A model generated the notes under the pieces. That model did no database searches. It saw only the letters and a list, made by a program, of their open reading frames with translations, and was not told the DNA's origin. From Ascaphus truei (Eukaryota; Chordata; Amphibia; Anura; Ascaphidae), in assembly GCA_036426205.1 (NCBI GenBank), contig CM071573.1:43946643-44010642 (forward strand): 64,000 nucleotides of DNA. Direction: 5' to 3'. The translations under genes were made by a program, and so were the position numbers. Positions 34,080 through 45,616 of this stretch are shown piece after piece (position 1 is the stretch's first letter; each line of letters begins with the position of its first letter).

Positions 34080-34297
34080 AGGTCACTTTATTACCCATAC
34101 TTCGAGGTAGAGAATGAGCTAGTATATCGGGTTGACAGGAGGAAATCCATTATAACTAAACAGTTGCTAGTCCCACTGACATTTTGAAATGTGGTATTAC
34201 ACCTTGCACATACGGTAGTCATCCATTAGGGGGACACATAGGGGTGGAAAAGACAAGAGAAAAGGTTCTACAAACCTTCTGTTAGCCTTGGGTTTGT
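34080..34297 (+). pseudogene. gypsy integrase N-terminal (zinc-binding) fragment
   Basis: Broken translation includes ENELVYRVDRR (34,109-34,143), VVLHLAHT (34,192-34,215) and GHIGVEKTREKVLQTF (34,231-34,278), the His-rich H2C2 region. The alignment stops at about 34,297, where foreign sequence begins. Confidence 0.7.
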
Positions 34298-35615
34298 AAC
34301 GGAGTGCTCACCACAAACAGGGCATGACCGCGAGGCCGAGGTGGGGATTTGATATTACACCAACCCACAGCCACGTGGGCACGTCTGTAGTGTAGATTGG
34401 TCGAGGTATCCAGGTCAGGATAAGAGAGGTCTGGATGGTCAATAATACTTGCCGAGGTCGGTGATGGAAAGTAGCGGATCGTAGGAGGTACTTAGCAGTG
34501 TCTGCTTCATACCACGTCCCTTAAGGGGTGGCAATAGAGTGAACATGTTGGACAAACGCGAATTGTTCTGGATCTTCACTCTTCAAACCAGAATTCCTCA
34601 GGGTCTTAACTCAGACTAGGATCTTGGTCCATTTTTGCGCTGACATATATATGTATGTGTACACATATTCTGGAGTGCCACATATATTCATTTTTGTGGT
34701 ACTCTACATTAATTTTTTTTATGTATGTGCATGTTATTATTTATAGCTTATAAGTCAGTGTATATGCTATTGGTAGTGAGTGTTTTCCCTTATTTCTTCC
34801 CCTCTTCCCTATTAGGAACATTTTGAACACTCTTCAGTTTAATCTATATACAGTGTGTTATACACAGATATACTGTGTTTATGAATAATGTTTATTTTAT
34901 GAAAAAAATTTCATTCCAACATTTCACAATATGTCACAATACATTTTTCTGTACTTTTGTTGCGATATCATCTATTTGGGAATTGATTATTTGTCCTTTT
35001 ACTTATTTACAGTATTCTTTATGGATTAGCTTTAATTAATATTATTATCATAAAGAAATTACTATTGAATATCCGTTTTTATGTTTCAATTTACTGATGC
35101 AGTATTAGGTTGTCTGCTTCATTTCTAATAGGTTTACCAAACATACAGAGATCTCTTTGTTCAGCTGTTATGTTTTTTATTCCTTATTTTGGGGAAATTA
35201 TATATATTGATTATTTAATAGTTTTTTTATATGTTTTTTGTTGTTGTTGTTTTTAATCATTTGTCAGCAGGCACTACCGAATTGTTTATTTTGTCCATAA
35301 AGTTTGTTAATAAAGTTTTTTTTCAAATTTGAATACCGACGTTCGAGCGCTAACATCATAGATCCTGCGTCATTTGACGAAACAGGAAGTGGAAAGGATC
35401 GATCGGCGCGCATTTTCGGTATTTAAAGATTTCGGGAAGTGTTTGCTTTGTCACCTTGATAAAGGGCTATATGCCTGAAATGCGTAGGTGTTGTTAAATG
35501 GCCTATATGTCTGTGTGTGTGTTTTTGATCCAATAAATTTTTCCTTTTGTTACTATGGGAACGTTTTCTCTAATACTATTTTTTTCAATGGAGATGTAGT
35601 GCTCTGTCTTTTTTT
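34298..35615 (+). mobile_element. insertion inside gypsy integrase, PLE-like 3' part
   Basis: About 1.3 kb without gypsy homology replaces the catalytic core. The right part is T-rich and holds a degenerate hammerhead-like motif at 35,455-35,490 (CTTGATAAAGGGC...GCCTGAAATGCGTAGG). Exact borders and a target duplication could not be identified; some integrase sequence is also deleted. Confidence 0.45.
35455..35490 (+). ncRNA. hammerhead ribozyme-like motif, degenerate
   Basis: CTTGATA in place of CTGANGA, a GGGC/GCC(T) stem, and GAAATGCG in place of GAAACGCG. Recognisable by position and order only. Confidence 0.33.
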
Positions 35616-36060
35616 CTTGTTTATTGCCATACCTGTTATTTGCCATTAGTGAGGTTCCCCAATCATCCACAGGCTTTTCCCCTTTTGAACTAGTGTATGG
35701 CCGAAACCCAAGGGGCTTACTGAATATAGTCAAAGAGACTTGGAGACACGAGGTTACACCACACAGAAGTGTAATAGAACATGTTGCCCAGATGTAGGAC
35801 TGCATAGCTGCGGTCCTACCTATAGTGAGGGAACACATGGAAAAAGCCCAAGAGGCATGGATGAATTTGTATAATAAGGATGCTAGGGTCAGAATTCTTC
35901 ATCTAGGCAATAGGGTGCTAGTTTTGGTTCCCGCCGTAGAGAGTAAATTCCTCGCTAAGTGGTATGGGCCATATGAGGTCATGGAAAGAGTGGGAGAAGT
36001 AAATTACAAGGTGAGATAGCCAGGTCTGAGGAAACCTGAGCAAATCTTATTAACCCTAGT
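35616..36060 (+). pseudogene. gypsy integrase C-terminal fragment
   Basis: The translation gives EVPQSSTGFSPFELVYGRNP (across a frame break), then REHMEKAQEAWMNLYNKDAR, LGNRVLVLVPAVESKFLAKW and YGPYEVMERVGEVNYKVR (ending 36,019). This is the end of the integrase core and the GPY/F module (Y-G-P-Y-E) of gypsy integrases. One stretch (35,825-36,019) is still in frame. Confidence 0.82.
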
Positions 36061-36149
36061 AACCCCAGGACCATCAGAGAATTGAGAAACTGACCCAGAT
36101 GTTAACATAGCTGAAACCCTGTCCATTCATCAGAAACGAGAGGTCCAGA

Positions 36150-36960
36150 ACCTAGTGAGAAGAAACAAAAGTCTTCTCTACAAATCCAGGTAGAACTAAG
36201 GTAATTGAACATGGGCTAGTTTCTGAACCCGGGGTCCGTGTTAACCTTAAACCTTACCAAATCCCAGAGGCCAAAAGAGAAGCTAAAAGTTTAGAGTTTA
36301 AATTTGTTTTAAAACTTGGTGTGATTGAGGAATCCCAAAGTGGGTGGAACAGCCCTATAATTTTAGTCCCAAAACCAGACGGTACAACAAGGTTTTGCTA
36401 TGACTACCGTAAAATAAACGCTGTGTCAAAATTTGATACTTATCCTATGCCTAGGGTTGACGAACTGGTAGAGAGACTGGGCACAGCCCCATATCTCACT
36501 ACCCTAGACCTAACAAAAGGGTATAACAGGTTCCCCTCACAGAAAGTGCAAAAGAAAAGACAGCCTTCTCAACCCCAGGCAGCCTCTTTCAGTTTACGGT
36601 GGTGTCTTTTGGCCTACATGGAGCCCTTACCACATTCCAAAGAATGATGGATAAAAATTTTAAGGCACATGCTCGGTACGCTGCCACCTACCTGGATGAT
36701 GTGGTAATCCATAGTGAAGATTGGCAATCCCACCTTCCAAAGGTCCAAGCTGTGCTTGACACCGTTCGGTCTGCTGCCTAACCGCTATCCCCACTAAATG
36801 CACTATTGGTCTGGAGCAGGCCAAGTATCTAGGGTATTCCATTGGCAGAGGTTTACTTAAACCCCAAAAAGTCAAAGTAGAGGCGATAAAAAATTGGCCA
36901 AGGCCAGTTACAAAAACAAGTAAGGACCTTTTTCGGATTAATTGGCTTTTTTTTAAAAAA
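36150..36960 (+). pseudogene. gypsy reverse transcriptase fragment
   Basis: In one frame from 36,321: IEESQSGWNSPIILVPKPDG, RFCYDYRKINAVS and YLTTLDLTKGY (motif A, catalytic Asp). After a shift at about 36,590: FGLHGALTTFQRMMD and YAATYLDDVVIHS (36,680-36,710, motif C as YLDD). This is the normal Ty3/gypsy RT order. A further frame break follows and the thumb is partly deleted near 36,930-36,960. Confidence 0.88.
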
Positions 36961-37039
36961 GATTTTTTCCCAATCTTGCAACTAAGACAAGCCTACTAAC
37001 TGACTTCACAAAAGCAAGAGGGCCGCTAATAGTAAAATG

Positions 37040-37470
37040 GTCCCCCGAAAAAGAACAGGCCTTTAGAAGCCTGAAAGAAGCTCTCTGTGCCCAACCAGTG
37101 TTGGTCACACCTGACTTCTCCAAAGAGTTTTTAGTCCAAACTGATGAATCTGAGGTAGGGCTGGGGGCTGTACTCTCCCAGGAGTCTCAAGGTGAGGAGC
37201 ACCCCATCCTTTATTTAAGTATGAAACTATATCCCAAGGAGAAAAATTACTCCATAGTCGAGAAAGAGTGTCTCGCAATAAAGTGGGTTGTGGAGTCTCT
37301 CAAATGCTATCTATTGCGGAGAAAATTCCGGTTGGTCACAGATCACACACCCCTCACCTGGATGTGTCAAAACAGAGAGAAGAATGCTAGAGTGACCAGA
37401 TAGTTCCTAAGCCTACAACCCTTTAAGGTCAGGGCTGAAACATGACAATGCTGACGGGTTGTCAAGGATG
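37040..37470 (+). pseudogene. gypsy RNase H fragment
   Basis: FLVQTDESEVGLGAVLSQ (37,125-37,180) carries the first catalytic Asp, YSIVEKECLAIKW (37,247-37,290) the Glu, and RLVTDHTPLTWM (37,330-37,365) the next Asp. The end reads NADGLSR near 37,450, the usual close of gypsy RNase H. The frame is intact from 37,098 to 37,403. Confidence 0.88.
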
Positions 37471-37513
37471 CACTCCCTGATATCCATGGTCGCTCACCCC
37501 TCTAGGTCTGAGC

Positions 37514-37917
37514 TGGAGGGGAGGATATGTGGCAGAAACCAGGGAATGGTAATAAATTCGATATATAGGGCTCCCAGGATACTGGACAGCTTCTATCCTG
37601 TTTAGGCATAAAGTCAGGGCTTAGGAAGGGGTGGGTAGTTTGTTGGAAGGGGGCTTGGATTTGTAGGAACATAAAAATCAGCTCTAGTGGCCATGGTAAA
37701 GATGGTCAAGGCCTTTAGCAAGGTGGCCTATTAAATGGCAGGTTGAGGAGGCGCTGCGGGCATGGCTGTGGTAAGTGGGCATGGCATGAAGGGCAGTTTC
37801 TTCTTTTGGTGGTCTGGTGGTACCTACTTTAGCAACTGTCAAGTTAGGTCAGCAGATAGTAGCTGGTGTTGTGCATGGTATCCATACCGCTTGGGTTGTG
37901 GGCGAGCTGTGCCAGGC
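37514..37917 (+). repeat. polypurine tract and start of gypsy 3' LTR
   Basis: The purine run TGGAGGGGAGGA (37,514-37,525) is followed by TGTGGCAGAAACCAGGG from 37,528, as expected for PPT and LTR start. The LTR's right end was not found; L2 tail sequence takes over near 37,920. Confidence 0.65.
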
Positions 37918-38190
37918 TATTCTCCACTATACACCTCATAAATCAACTTTGGCTCCCTGCAGACGCACTTACCAGAGCATCTTCCTACTGTCTCTGTACG
38001 TTCTTCCTACTTACCAATTAGATTGTAAGCTCTTCAGAACAGGGACTCTATATATTACTTTTATGTCTGAAGCGCTTCTTCCCATTATGTGTTATTTCTA
38101 TTATTTGCTATTTATATTATTATGTCACGTGTATTACTACAGTGAAGCGCTCTGTACATTAATGGCGCTATATATAAATAAAGATTTACA
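37918..38190 (+). mobile_element. L2-type LINE 3' tail
   Basis: Contains CAATTAGATTGTAAGCTCTT...GTGAAGCGCTCTGTACATTAATGG...ATAAATAAAG, matching the tail of the 19.9-kb copy. Almost no coding sequence is kept. Confidence 0.85.
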
Positions 38191-39150
38191 TACATGTGCA
38201 AGTTATGTTTATCTTGTGGTTCATCATTTCTTTCCTACCAACCTGATGTATGTGTTATTTATGGGGGGGGGGGGGCTTTCAAGAGGGTGAGTGGATATTG
38301 TTGGAGAGGGAGCCTTACATGAGTCCAAGGTCCTGTTTCTTGTTGCATGCCCAAATAAACAATTCCCAGGTATTTCAGAGGAATTTCATGCTGAGTCTCT
38401 TCTCACTGTTTTTTTGTAGTGGGGCGCTCTTGATACTGTTGAATCTGTATTTGATCTGGATAAGTGTGCATTCGTTGTGATGCCTTTTTTTAATGGGCCT
38501 CAAGAATTCTTCATAGATTGAATTATAGTGTACTGAGGTTTTGAAAACCTCAAAGGTCTCTTCTTCAAGTGTACTTTGTACTTTTTTCTGGACACTAACG
38601 TTTCATGTCGGATGTTTTATATGATTAGAATGTTTTACTCCTGTACATGTATATGAAAGGATGCTAATTTGCAGTAGTTTATGCTTCACTTTTGTGCCTT
38701 AATTTACCAATATAACATTGCCCTTATGGCTTTGAAAAGGTGGGCTGTGGATTTCTGCTGAAGTATGTAATTAATTGTGACACAAAATGTGAGATTTATG
38801 TGCCCTTGTACAAAAGGATATAATGGCTGTTTTAAAGCAGTGGATAAATGTTAATGTTTCACTTCTTTGATATGCTGTATTAATAAGTAACGTTCTGGCA
38901 GCCTGAGGATATTTTCTTGGCAATATAATATACAGTAACTTGTGAAATGCCAGACTAATTGTTTACTACCAGCTTTATTGACATATTATTTAACTGAATA
39001 ATCAGAATCATCTTGTGCAGAGAAATATATTGAGATTAAGATCAAATCACCCAATAGAGCTGCTAGTGTGAAAGAAAGCGTGCAGGGTTATACCTGTGAT
39101 CGTTTAGTGAAAATAACAACATATGGCAGAGAATACAGAACCCTGAATAA

Positions 39151-39152
<2 letters not shown>
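38191..39152. other. no gene seen; degenerate hammerhead-like site on minus strand
   Basis: Includes a poly(G) run at 38,262-38,274. The minus-strand phrase at 38,570-38,537 reads CTTGAAGAAG, AGACC/GGTTT, TCAAAACC, in the place and order of the motif family but with both boxes altered. The rest is AT-rich with no motif. Confidence 0.4.

Positions 39153-39222
<70 letters not shown>
39153..39222. repeat. (AT)n microsatellite
   Basis: About 35 uninterrupted AT units. A separate (AAT)n run lies at 39,345-39,368. Confidence 0.98.
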
Positions 39223-39223
<1 letters not shown>

Positions 39224-39364
39224 TGTGATGCAGTGTGATTCCTTTTCCTTGCTTATAGACTGTGCTCCACTTTCCCAGACTTGGCTGTGAGTATCTGTGA
39301 GTTTAGTAGTTATTATAGTGTCTGCCAAACATCTGAAAGCTCCTTTAATAATAATAATAATAAT

Positions 39365-39488
39365 AATAGCATGTTCTTGTATAGCGCTGGTAGTTTTACA
39401 TAGCGCTTTACATAGACATTTTGCAGGCACAAGTCCCTGCCCTGTGGAGCTTACAATCTATGTTTTTGGTACCTGAGGCACAGGGAGA
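39365..39488 (-). mobile_element. L2-type LINE 3' tail, minus orientation
   Basis: tagcgctttacatagac...ccctgccctgtggagcttacaatct, the reverse complement of the standard tail, with the (AAT)n run as its 3' microsatellite. Confidence 0.75.
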
Positions 39489-39640
39489 TATAGATGTAGA
39501 GGTATCTGTACCGTGTTAGCCGAGCTTTAATAATCAAAAATGAATAGACAATACCGTTCTGTGGCTAACGATTTATTTGTGCGAGCTTTCGAGATACTCT
39601 GCTCATCTTCTGGCGATGTTACAATGAATGAAGCCAAAAA
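39489..39640 (-). mobile_element. PLE-like terminal fragment
   Basis: On the minus strand: a motif-like site at 39,613-39,581 (CCAGAAGATGAG...CTCGAAAGCTCGC), then aataaatcgttagcc and ggctaacacggtacagatac. A related phrase (ggtaccgtgttagccc) occurs at 59,710. Vertebrate genomes carry many such CTGANGA...CGAAAGC repeats; this copy has lost the T of CTGA. Confidence 0.45.
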
Positions 39641-40515
39641 AGGGTTTTTACTTTAAAACAGTGCATACTGGAATGTGATCTGTGATTGAAGTTTATCCTT
39701 TCCCAGGGCCGCCAACAGGGGGGGACAAAGGGTACTGGCGTCCCGGGCCCCGTGGGTCTGGCCGGGCGCCAGTTAATTAAAAAAAAAACGCTGCACCAGG
39801 TCTCCCTGTTGGCAGCACCGGAAGTAGGTTGGGTTAAGCTTCCGGCGCGCCTGCGTGAGAGGGAGCCCCGGCGAACGCAGGAGCAGCATCAAGAGACAGG
39901 TGTCTGCAGTGGCCACCAACCTCCACCCCCCCCCTCCCCGCAGCCAACGGGCCGTCCCGCTACCCCCACCCCCCTCCCCGCAGCATCGGGCCAAAACCGC
40001 CACCCCTCCCCCCCCCCCTGCAGCAGCAGCACTATATCCCTGGAAGTAACCTGCTCGAGATTTTGGTTACCATCTGCCCTGGAGAGGTTCCCCTGAATGA
40101 GACGTGCACCCCGAGATGGACTAATCGTGTAATCTACCACCATCCCTGAGGAGCTGTGATGACGTCCAAACACCACCTGTGATCATTCACCAGAGATTAG
40201 GTTCCAGCCTGTATCTCCAGTTTTGCTGTGTGGTAACAATTGTGTTAAATCCATACACTGCGCTTGTTCTATTTACCTGATGTACGCAGATTACTTACCT
40301 TACTATTTAGATAAAATTATTTGATATACTTCACTATTGCGGTTTTGTGCTGTTGTTTTTGTTTTCTTAGTGCTGCGGAGGTATTGAGCTACTCCCATTT
40401 GATACGGCTGCAGACGCTTTCAAGACCTCACATGATTATTGTATGTTACAATTATTATATATATATTTTTCACGGTTGAAAAGGCTATGCATAGTGCATT
40501 AAATTCATATTAACA
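39641..40515. other. no gene seen; C-rich stretch
   Basis: A C-rich segment at 39,920-40,020 gives proline-rich frames on both strands with no domain. The right half is T-rich and resembles PLE leader DNA. Confidence 0.4.
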
Positions 40516-41345
40516 CTAGTTCACTATTGCTTTATAGTAGAGTTTAGCTGCACACCATATCTTCTCACTTGTTTCAGGGAAGACCTTTTGCGGTCTTGTA
40601 TCTTCTTGGAGAATGGGTTGTAGTTCCCTTGCGATCTTACGTAGGGCTTCTAGGTGTGGGTTATATGTGACCAACAAAGGTACCCTATCGCTTGTCTCTT
40701 TCTGTCTGTATATAAGGAGATCACTTCTTGGTATTCTGGTGGCCTTGTGGATTTGCTGGTCTACAATTCTTTGGTTATATCCACGGTTTATGAAATCCGA
40801 TCTCAAGGCTGTAATTCGCTGGCTTCTGTCTGCTGTGTCAGAGCATATCCGGTTGTATCATATGGCTTGACTGTAGATGGTTGCATGCTTAGTGTTTGTC
40901 GAGTGGAAGCTGTTGTCCCTCAAATAGCTGGCCCTGTCTGTAGGTTTGCGGTATACAGAAGTCTGTAGTTGGTTGTTCTTTATAGTAATGGTGGTGTCTA
41001 GGAAGTATACTTCATCTGGGGAATGGGTGAGTTTGAGGTTGGTGGTCGGGTGGAACATATTGAAGTTCTCATGGAACTGTATGGAGGTCCTGTTCACCAC
41101 AGGTCCAAATCAGGAGGATGTCATCGATGTAGCGAAGGTATGTAAGGGGTTTCAAGTGACAGGCGGAAAGAAAGTCACTTTCCAGTTTTGCGCAGAACAG
41201 ATTGGCATATGTGGCGCCATCCGAGTGTCCATAGCGGTCCCAGTTGTCTGGAGGTATGTGTCATTTCCAAATGTGAAGGTCAGAATAATTCGATGCATTT
41301 AGTCACTGTCTCTGTGAGTGGCTCCTGCGGTCCCAGAAAGTATCT
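40516..41345 (-). pseudogene. Penelope-like element 3, RT fragment
   Basis: On the minus strand, across several frames: YLQTTGTAM (motif B, about 41,255), YLRYIDDILLIW (motif C with both Asp, about 41,125), HSPDEVYFLDTTITIKNNQL with VYRKPTDRASYL (41,020-40,920), then SDFINRGYNQRIV (about 40,800) and VPLLVTYNPHLEALRKIARE (40,690-40,630). This is a PLE RT from motif B to the linker before the endonuclease. Wording differs from PLE 1, so it is another lineage. It is cut on the upstream side near a hAT MITE. Confidence 0.85.
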
Positions 41346-41386
41346 GCAGACTATATATATTGTGATACAATCACTGTCCTCTAGGT

Positions 41387-41670
41387 CAGCGGTGCGCAAA
41401 CGTTTTGAGCTACAGCCCCCTTCCTGGGACTTGCAGCTTTCGCACCCCCCCTCTCCCAATGTCTCCATGTCAAATGACGTCGTGGGTCATGTGACATCAC
41501 GTCACATGACCCCATCTCGTCATTTGATGCCTGTTGCCATGGCGACGTGTGACGTTACATGACTCCGCGGCATCAATACACGGCTGGCAGTAGGTAAGTG
41601 ACTTACAGAGGTCTCACGCCTCCCCCGGCAGTTAAATGCCATGGGGAAGAGCGCAGGGCCTCTGTAACAC
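41387..41670. mobile_element. hAT-type MITE, right end missing
   Basis: Starts CAGCGGTGCGCAAACGTTTT after CTCTAGGT and follows the 4,961 element through gtcatgtgacatcacgtcac to atgccatggggaagagcgca. The right terminus is replaced by other sequence at about 41,670. Confidence 0.75.
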
Positions 41671-42425
41671 ACAGAGAACACACAGAGAATTAATATTTCC
41701 TAGAGTAGCCAACAGCTGCTGCCTAATTGAGAAGGCTGAACTCCTGATTGCTCATGGAGTTTTAATAGCCAGGAAGTGACTAGATAGCTGCCAGAGAGAC
41801 ACTGCTGAGAGTGACAGAGAGAGAGAGAGAGATTGCTGACCCAGAGAAGGGGACAGAGAAGCGTCCTACCCAGATGTGGAAGCTGGCACAGACCCCTATG
41901 CCCGCTGGATGGTGGTCGCGGAGCCTGCAGGGACTGCCTGGGTGATTAATCCCAAGAAGGAGAAGGAAGGGTGAGAGACTGTACTGAAGTGGGGATTTCC
42001 TGTCCTTGGCATTGGACTTACAGAGGAGAGTTTCTCTGAGCTCACATGGGGCCGAGTTCCCCTAGGAAGGAAGGACGCAAGGCCGTGCTGAAGTGGGGAC
42101 GTCTGCTCCAATGGACTAACGATAAGGAAAACCCTTTATTATTGTGTGCAGAGACTGTATACATTGTTGCATATGCCAGGGCATGGTTCAAGCTGGGAAC
42201 CAGTATAGTTGGCCAGCTGTGGTTAGAAAGGGCTGAAGCAAAGTTGAGTTATTTTCCCTAACAGGAATAGGTATTTTATTTTATGATTTGTTTGACTTAA
42301 AGGGATGGTGGGCCTGTTATTATATTATTGAATCCCTGTAAATAAACCCCCTGTGTAGAGAAATGCTACGTTACCTGCCTTAAATTGGGACTAAAAGAGA
42401 CTGCAACGTGGTGTGGGCATCACAA
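41671..42425. repeat. unclassified, possible LTR fragment
   Basis: Starts with acacagagaacacacagag and includes GA repeats (41,813-41,831). The phrases gagactgtactgaagtgggg and ccgtgctgaagtggggac are related internal repeats. No TG...CA borders were confirmed. Confidence 0.3.
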
Positions 42426-42433
42426 AATATATA

Positions 42434-42471
<38 letters not shown>
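42426..42471. repeat. (AT)n microsatellite
   Basis: AT units with one phase break. Confidence 0.95.
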
Positions 42472-42474
<3 letters not shown>

Positions 42475-43279
42475 ATGCTTGCAAAATGTTAAAACATTAA
42501 AATGTTCAATTTTAAAATGTATCTAAAATTACATTACAATAGGTGTGTGGCCCTTCTGCTCCTAAATGTTTTCTGATCTGGCCCTTTGGAGAATTGGTTA
42601 AAGAGCCCTGTCCTAGACAGTGTGTTGCCCAAGGGTCAATTTAAAGTACCTTTGCCCAGTATTTTATGTCCTATGTCCTTCTGCTGTTCCTGTGTTTCAA
42701 GCCTTCCTTTGCTACTATTTAATTACTTGATGGCTTGGCTTAATGATAGAGTCAGGACCAGACTGTGGCGCATATCTGCCATAAAATGTCTTGTATCATT
42801 GGAAAACACCTTACAGCCCACTGACTCCAATCTCATCCAAACAAGTTAGTAGTGCATATTTGGAATAGAAGAGAAGACATCTAACTAGTATAGTATATTT
42901 TATTTACTTATAGGAGATGACAAAAATGTAAAGTAATGCACTCATATTTGCATAATTATATCAGACATATTTGTTTTCCACCTTGGACTTGGACCAGTTT
43001 CTGCTGTTTCTGCTCTTTCCAACATGGTGGTCTCACTCCCGCGGGGGAGAAGCTTTGCAGACTTGGGAATCTTATCCGGTGACATCACTACTGCAGACTG
43101 CTTATCACTCTGCTCGCAGTAATTATTGATCTCCGGCACTGCTGTTTGCCACTAGCGACTTCCAGGTGCTGCCGTTGATTCTGCCGTTTTCCATTGGCAG
43201 AATATCTTATCAGATGGTAATATTGAGATATACATTACTGGGGGAGGCTGCTTGTTGGTCTGACAGTCAGTGGTGGGTT
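42472..43279. other. no gene seen
   Basis: No repeat structure or protein motif recognised. Confidence 0.5.
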
Positions 43280-43775
43280 ATAATGAATTCCTCACTTATG
43301 ACTTTCTCCACTCCTTTAACCCACCTTATTTCTCAACTTTAATCTCTGGTTTAACCCTTACTTGTTATTTACGTTCTGTTCAGGCCTGTCCCCTCTTTAC
43401 CCCGTGTATCACTAGAGCTCTCTCACTCCTACAACCCTTTTCATTTGCTGTGCCCTACCTCTAGAACAACCTCCACCAAGCACCTTCTATCTCTAACTTC
43501 AACACCCATCTGAAAACTCACCTGTTCAGCTAAACATTTAACTAATCCAGGAATGCCTCTTCTCACACTAAACTACTGTAAAGTACGCTCTTACACACAC
43601 TATAACCAATGCACTAAAATGTACTCCTACTGGTTTTGTAAGTCTCTCCACCTGCCAATTAGATTGCAAAATCTTTGGGGGAAGGACTTCTTTTCCCCAA
43701 TACACTAATCCCATCTGTGTTACTATATTCCCTGGGCTGTAACTGTAATGTAATATTGTCAAAATACCTGGTAAT
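43280..43775 (+). pseudogene. L2-type LINE 3' end, second subfamily
   Basis: Translation fragments (PLFTPCITRALSLLQPFSF, and an L-K-T-H-L-F-like end at 43,510-43,530) and the tail CAATTAGATTGCAAAATCTT...CTGGTAATAAAAATAAAC resemble L2 3' ends but differ from the 19.9-kb type. Confidence 0.65.
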
Positions 43776-43923
43776 AAAAATAAACATAGATACATATTCA
43801 TACATACATACATAAATACATACAGTACAACACACACCACTAGCTTGCAATTGGCATCTTTAAAATGTTATATATAATTTATTTTGTAATCCCTTTTACA
43901 TAAACAGCAGGGTGTTTGAGAGG
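43776..43923. other. no gene seen
   Basis: Short AT-rich spacer with acatacata words. Confidence 0.5.
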
Positions 43924-44177
43924 CTAAGGTTGCGGTCACGCTAGCGCTTAGCGTGCTGAGCGCATAGTGCTTGCCGAGTTTAGTTTCTGCGGGAACGTAC
44001 GCTCTCCCAAGCTTGGCGCCTGGGAGACAAAAAAAGAGAGTTTGAAGCGCATTCAACATGTCCCCAATGAGCGCACTTGTAAAATACACAGAACACCGGC
44101 ACTCGTGCTTGGAGAGCTGGTGACGTCCCCGCTCTCAAGTATGAGCGCAGTCAGCGCCAGCGGGGCCGCAGCCTTAG
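43924..44177. mobile_element. TIR MITE, PIF/Harbinger-like
   Basis: Ends CTAAGGTTGCGG and CCGCAGCCTTAG are inverted, and longer pairing continues with gctagcgct / agcgccagc. TAA and TTA stand at the borders as in the 7.3-kb element. 254 bp, CpG-rich, non-coding. Confidence 0.75.
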
Positions 44178-45275
44178 TCTAAAATGCAGTGTGTGTTATT
44201 CCTATCACAATGTCTTTTCAGATTTTGCTCGTGATATCACAAGACCCCCTTCTGCTCAAATAAGAGTAAGGGTGTTATACTTCTACATAAGAAGACAAAC
44301 AGTTTTTCCATTTTTGTTTAACTCTTAAAGACACGTCTGTGCGACACAGATATGCTACATAAACAACTACAAAAATGATGCACTTTGTGAACACTTCAGG
44401 AGATAATAATAATAAAGGACCCTTCATCAGTAGAGGTGTGCGATTTTTGTCAAATTACATGGCCCTTAATATACTGCCATTTTCATAAAAATTCGGGCAA
44501 AAATTGCACAATTCCACAGTAATCTGGTAAAAATGTTGCATTCTGGGCAATGTGAACTTTCGCAAAAAAAATATTCGCACAAGCTGAAAATTAAGGCGAA
44601 AAATGTAAACAAGTTTTAGAGCCATATTGGAAGGCACTCACACAACTCTATTCCTCAGACTATCAAGGAACCTATGCACTGTTATTATTTACATATATCC
44701 TATATATATCATTACGACAGTAACTTGGTATCTTGGTTTCCATTTGGAAAGTCCCCTAGTGTAGATGGAATGCATCCATGATGTGTTTGCTCCCTTGGAA
44801 TTGTTGCTATGTGCATCTACTGGAGTTCTTCTCTGGAGGCTTGTTTTTCAACTTAATCTTGGTTTGAGGCAGACGTGACTGATTAAATACAGCAGCGAGA
44901 AGTTTGCACTGCTTTATTCACCCAAAAGGGGCCTTCAGTATGTAATATCATGTGTCGCTAAAAGCCATTTTGCACAAAGTATCAAATTAATTCATCTTTG
45001 TACGCCGATGTATAAAGCTGATTTTCTTGTGTTGTGCTGCAATTATTAACATTTTTTTTTTCACCAAAAAAAAAGGAAGTTAGTGGGTGGAGATTGGAGG
45101 TTTCAGGTGCAAAAGATATCAATAAAAAAAAACATGCCAGCATGCAAATGCAAGTAGACACAAACAATTCATAACGCATCATATGTATGAACACGATGCC
45201 CACCGTACAGCACAAAGAATAAGAAAAAATGCGCTAAGCACATGAATAATTATATACCTACATGTGCCGCTAATG
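44178..45275. other. no gene seen
   Basis: AT-rich. No terminal repeats or motif recognised. Confidence 0.5.
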
Positions 45276-45283
45276 GTTTAAGG

Positions 45284-45608
45284 CAGGGGTGCACAAAGTT
45301 ATACACAGGGTTATCTCACCTCCCCCCCCCCCCCCCCCCTCCTCCTTCAAAACTCCGGCATGAAATGACGTTGCGGGGTCATGTGACGTCACGTTGCATC
45401 GGATTGTGACGTCAAGTGACCCCAATGCGTCATTTTACACCGGTTACCATGGTGATGCGTCGCCAAGGATCAGGTAGGAGAAGCTGCAGAGGCCTCGTGC
45501 GGTCCCCTCGGCACTTAATTTAAATGCCTTGGGGGAGAGCGCGGGACTTCTGTAGCCGCCGCGCCCCCTGGAAATTCTCCCGCCTCCCACCTACTTTGCG
45601 CACTTCTG
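45284..45608. mobile_element. hAT-type MITE with poly(C) run
   Basis: Starts CAGGGGTGCACAAAG and ends CTTTGCGCACTTCTG. Internal words (gtcatgtgacgtcacgttgc, accatggtgatgcgtcg) match the 4,961 family. A 16-base C run lies at about 45,325-45,340. Flanks GTTTAAGG and CTCTAGTG do not match, so the target duplication is decayed or the right flank was changed by the next insertion. Confidence 0.82.
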
Positions 45609-45616
45609 CTCTAGTG

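Larger units (their letters stand above)
32639..37917 (+). mobile_element. Gmr1-like Ty3/gypsy retrotransposon, decayed
   Basis: Protein remnants occur in the order SCAN-like gag, aspartic protease, integrase, reverse transcriptase, RNase H, polypurine tract and LTR start. Integrase before RT is the hallmark of the Gmr1 group of Ty3/gypsy elements, and its gag is the known source of the vertebrate SCAN domain. The 5' LTR and 5' gag are missing. A mariner MITE lies in the protease region, and about 1.3 kb of unrelated DNA replaces the integrase core. Numerous stops and frameshifts make it non-functional. Confidence 0.85.

Noticed and set aside
40146..40175. CCCTGAGGAGCTGTGATGACGTCC as a hammerhead-like site
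   Set aside because: The first box is similar, but no pairing stem and no GAAA box follow.
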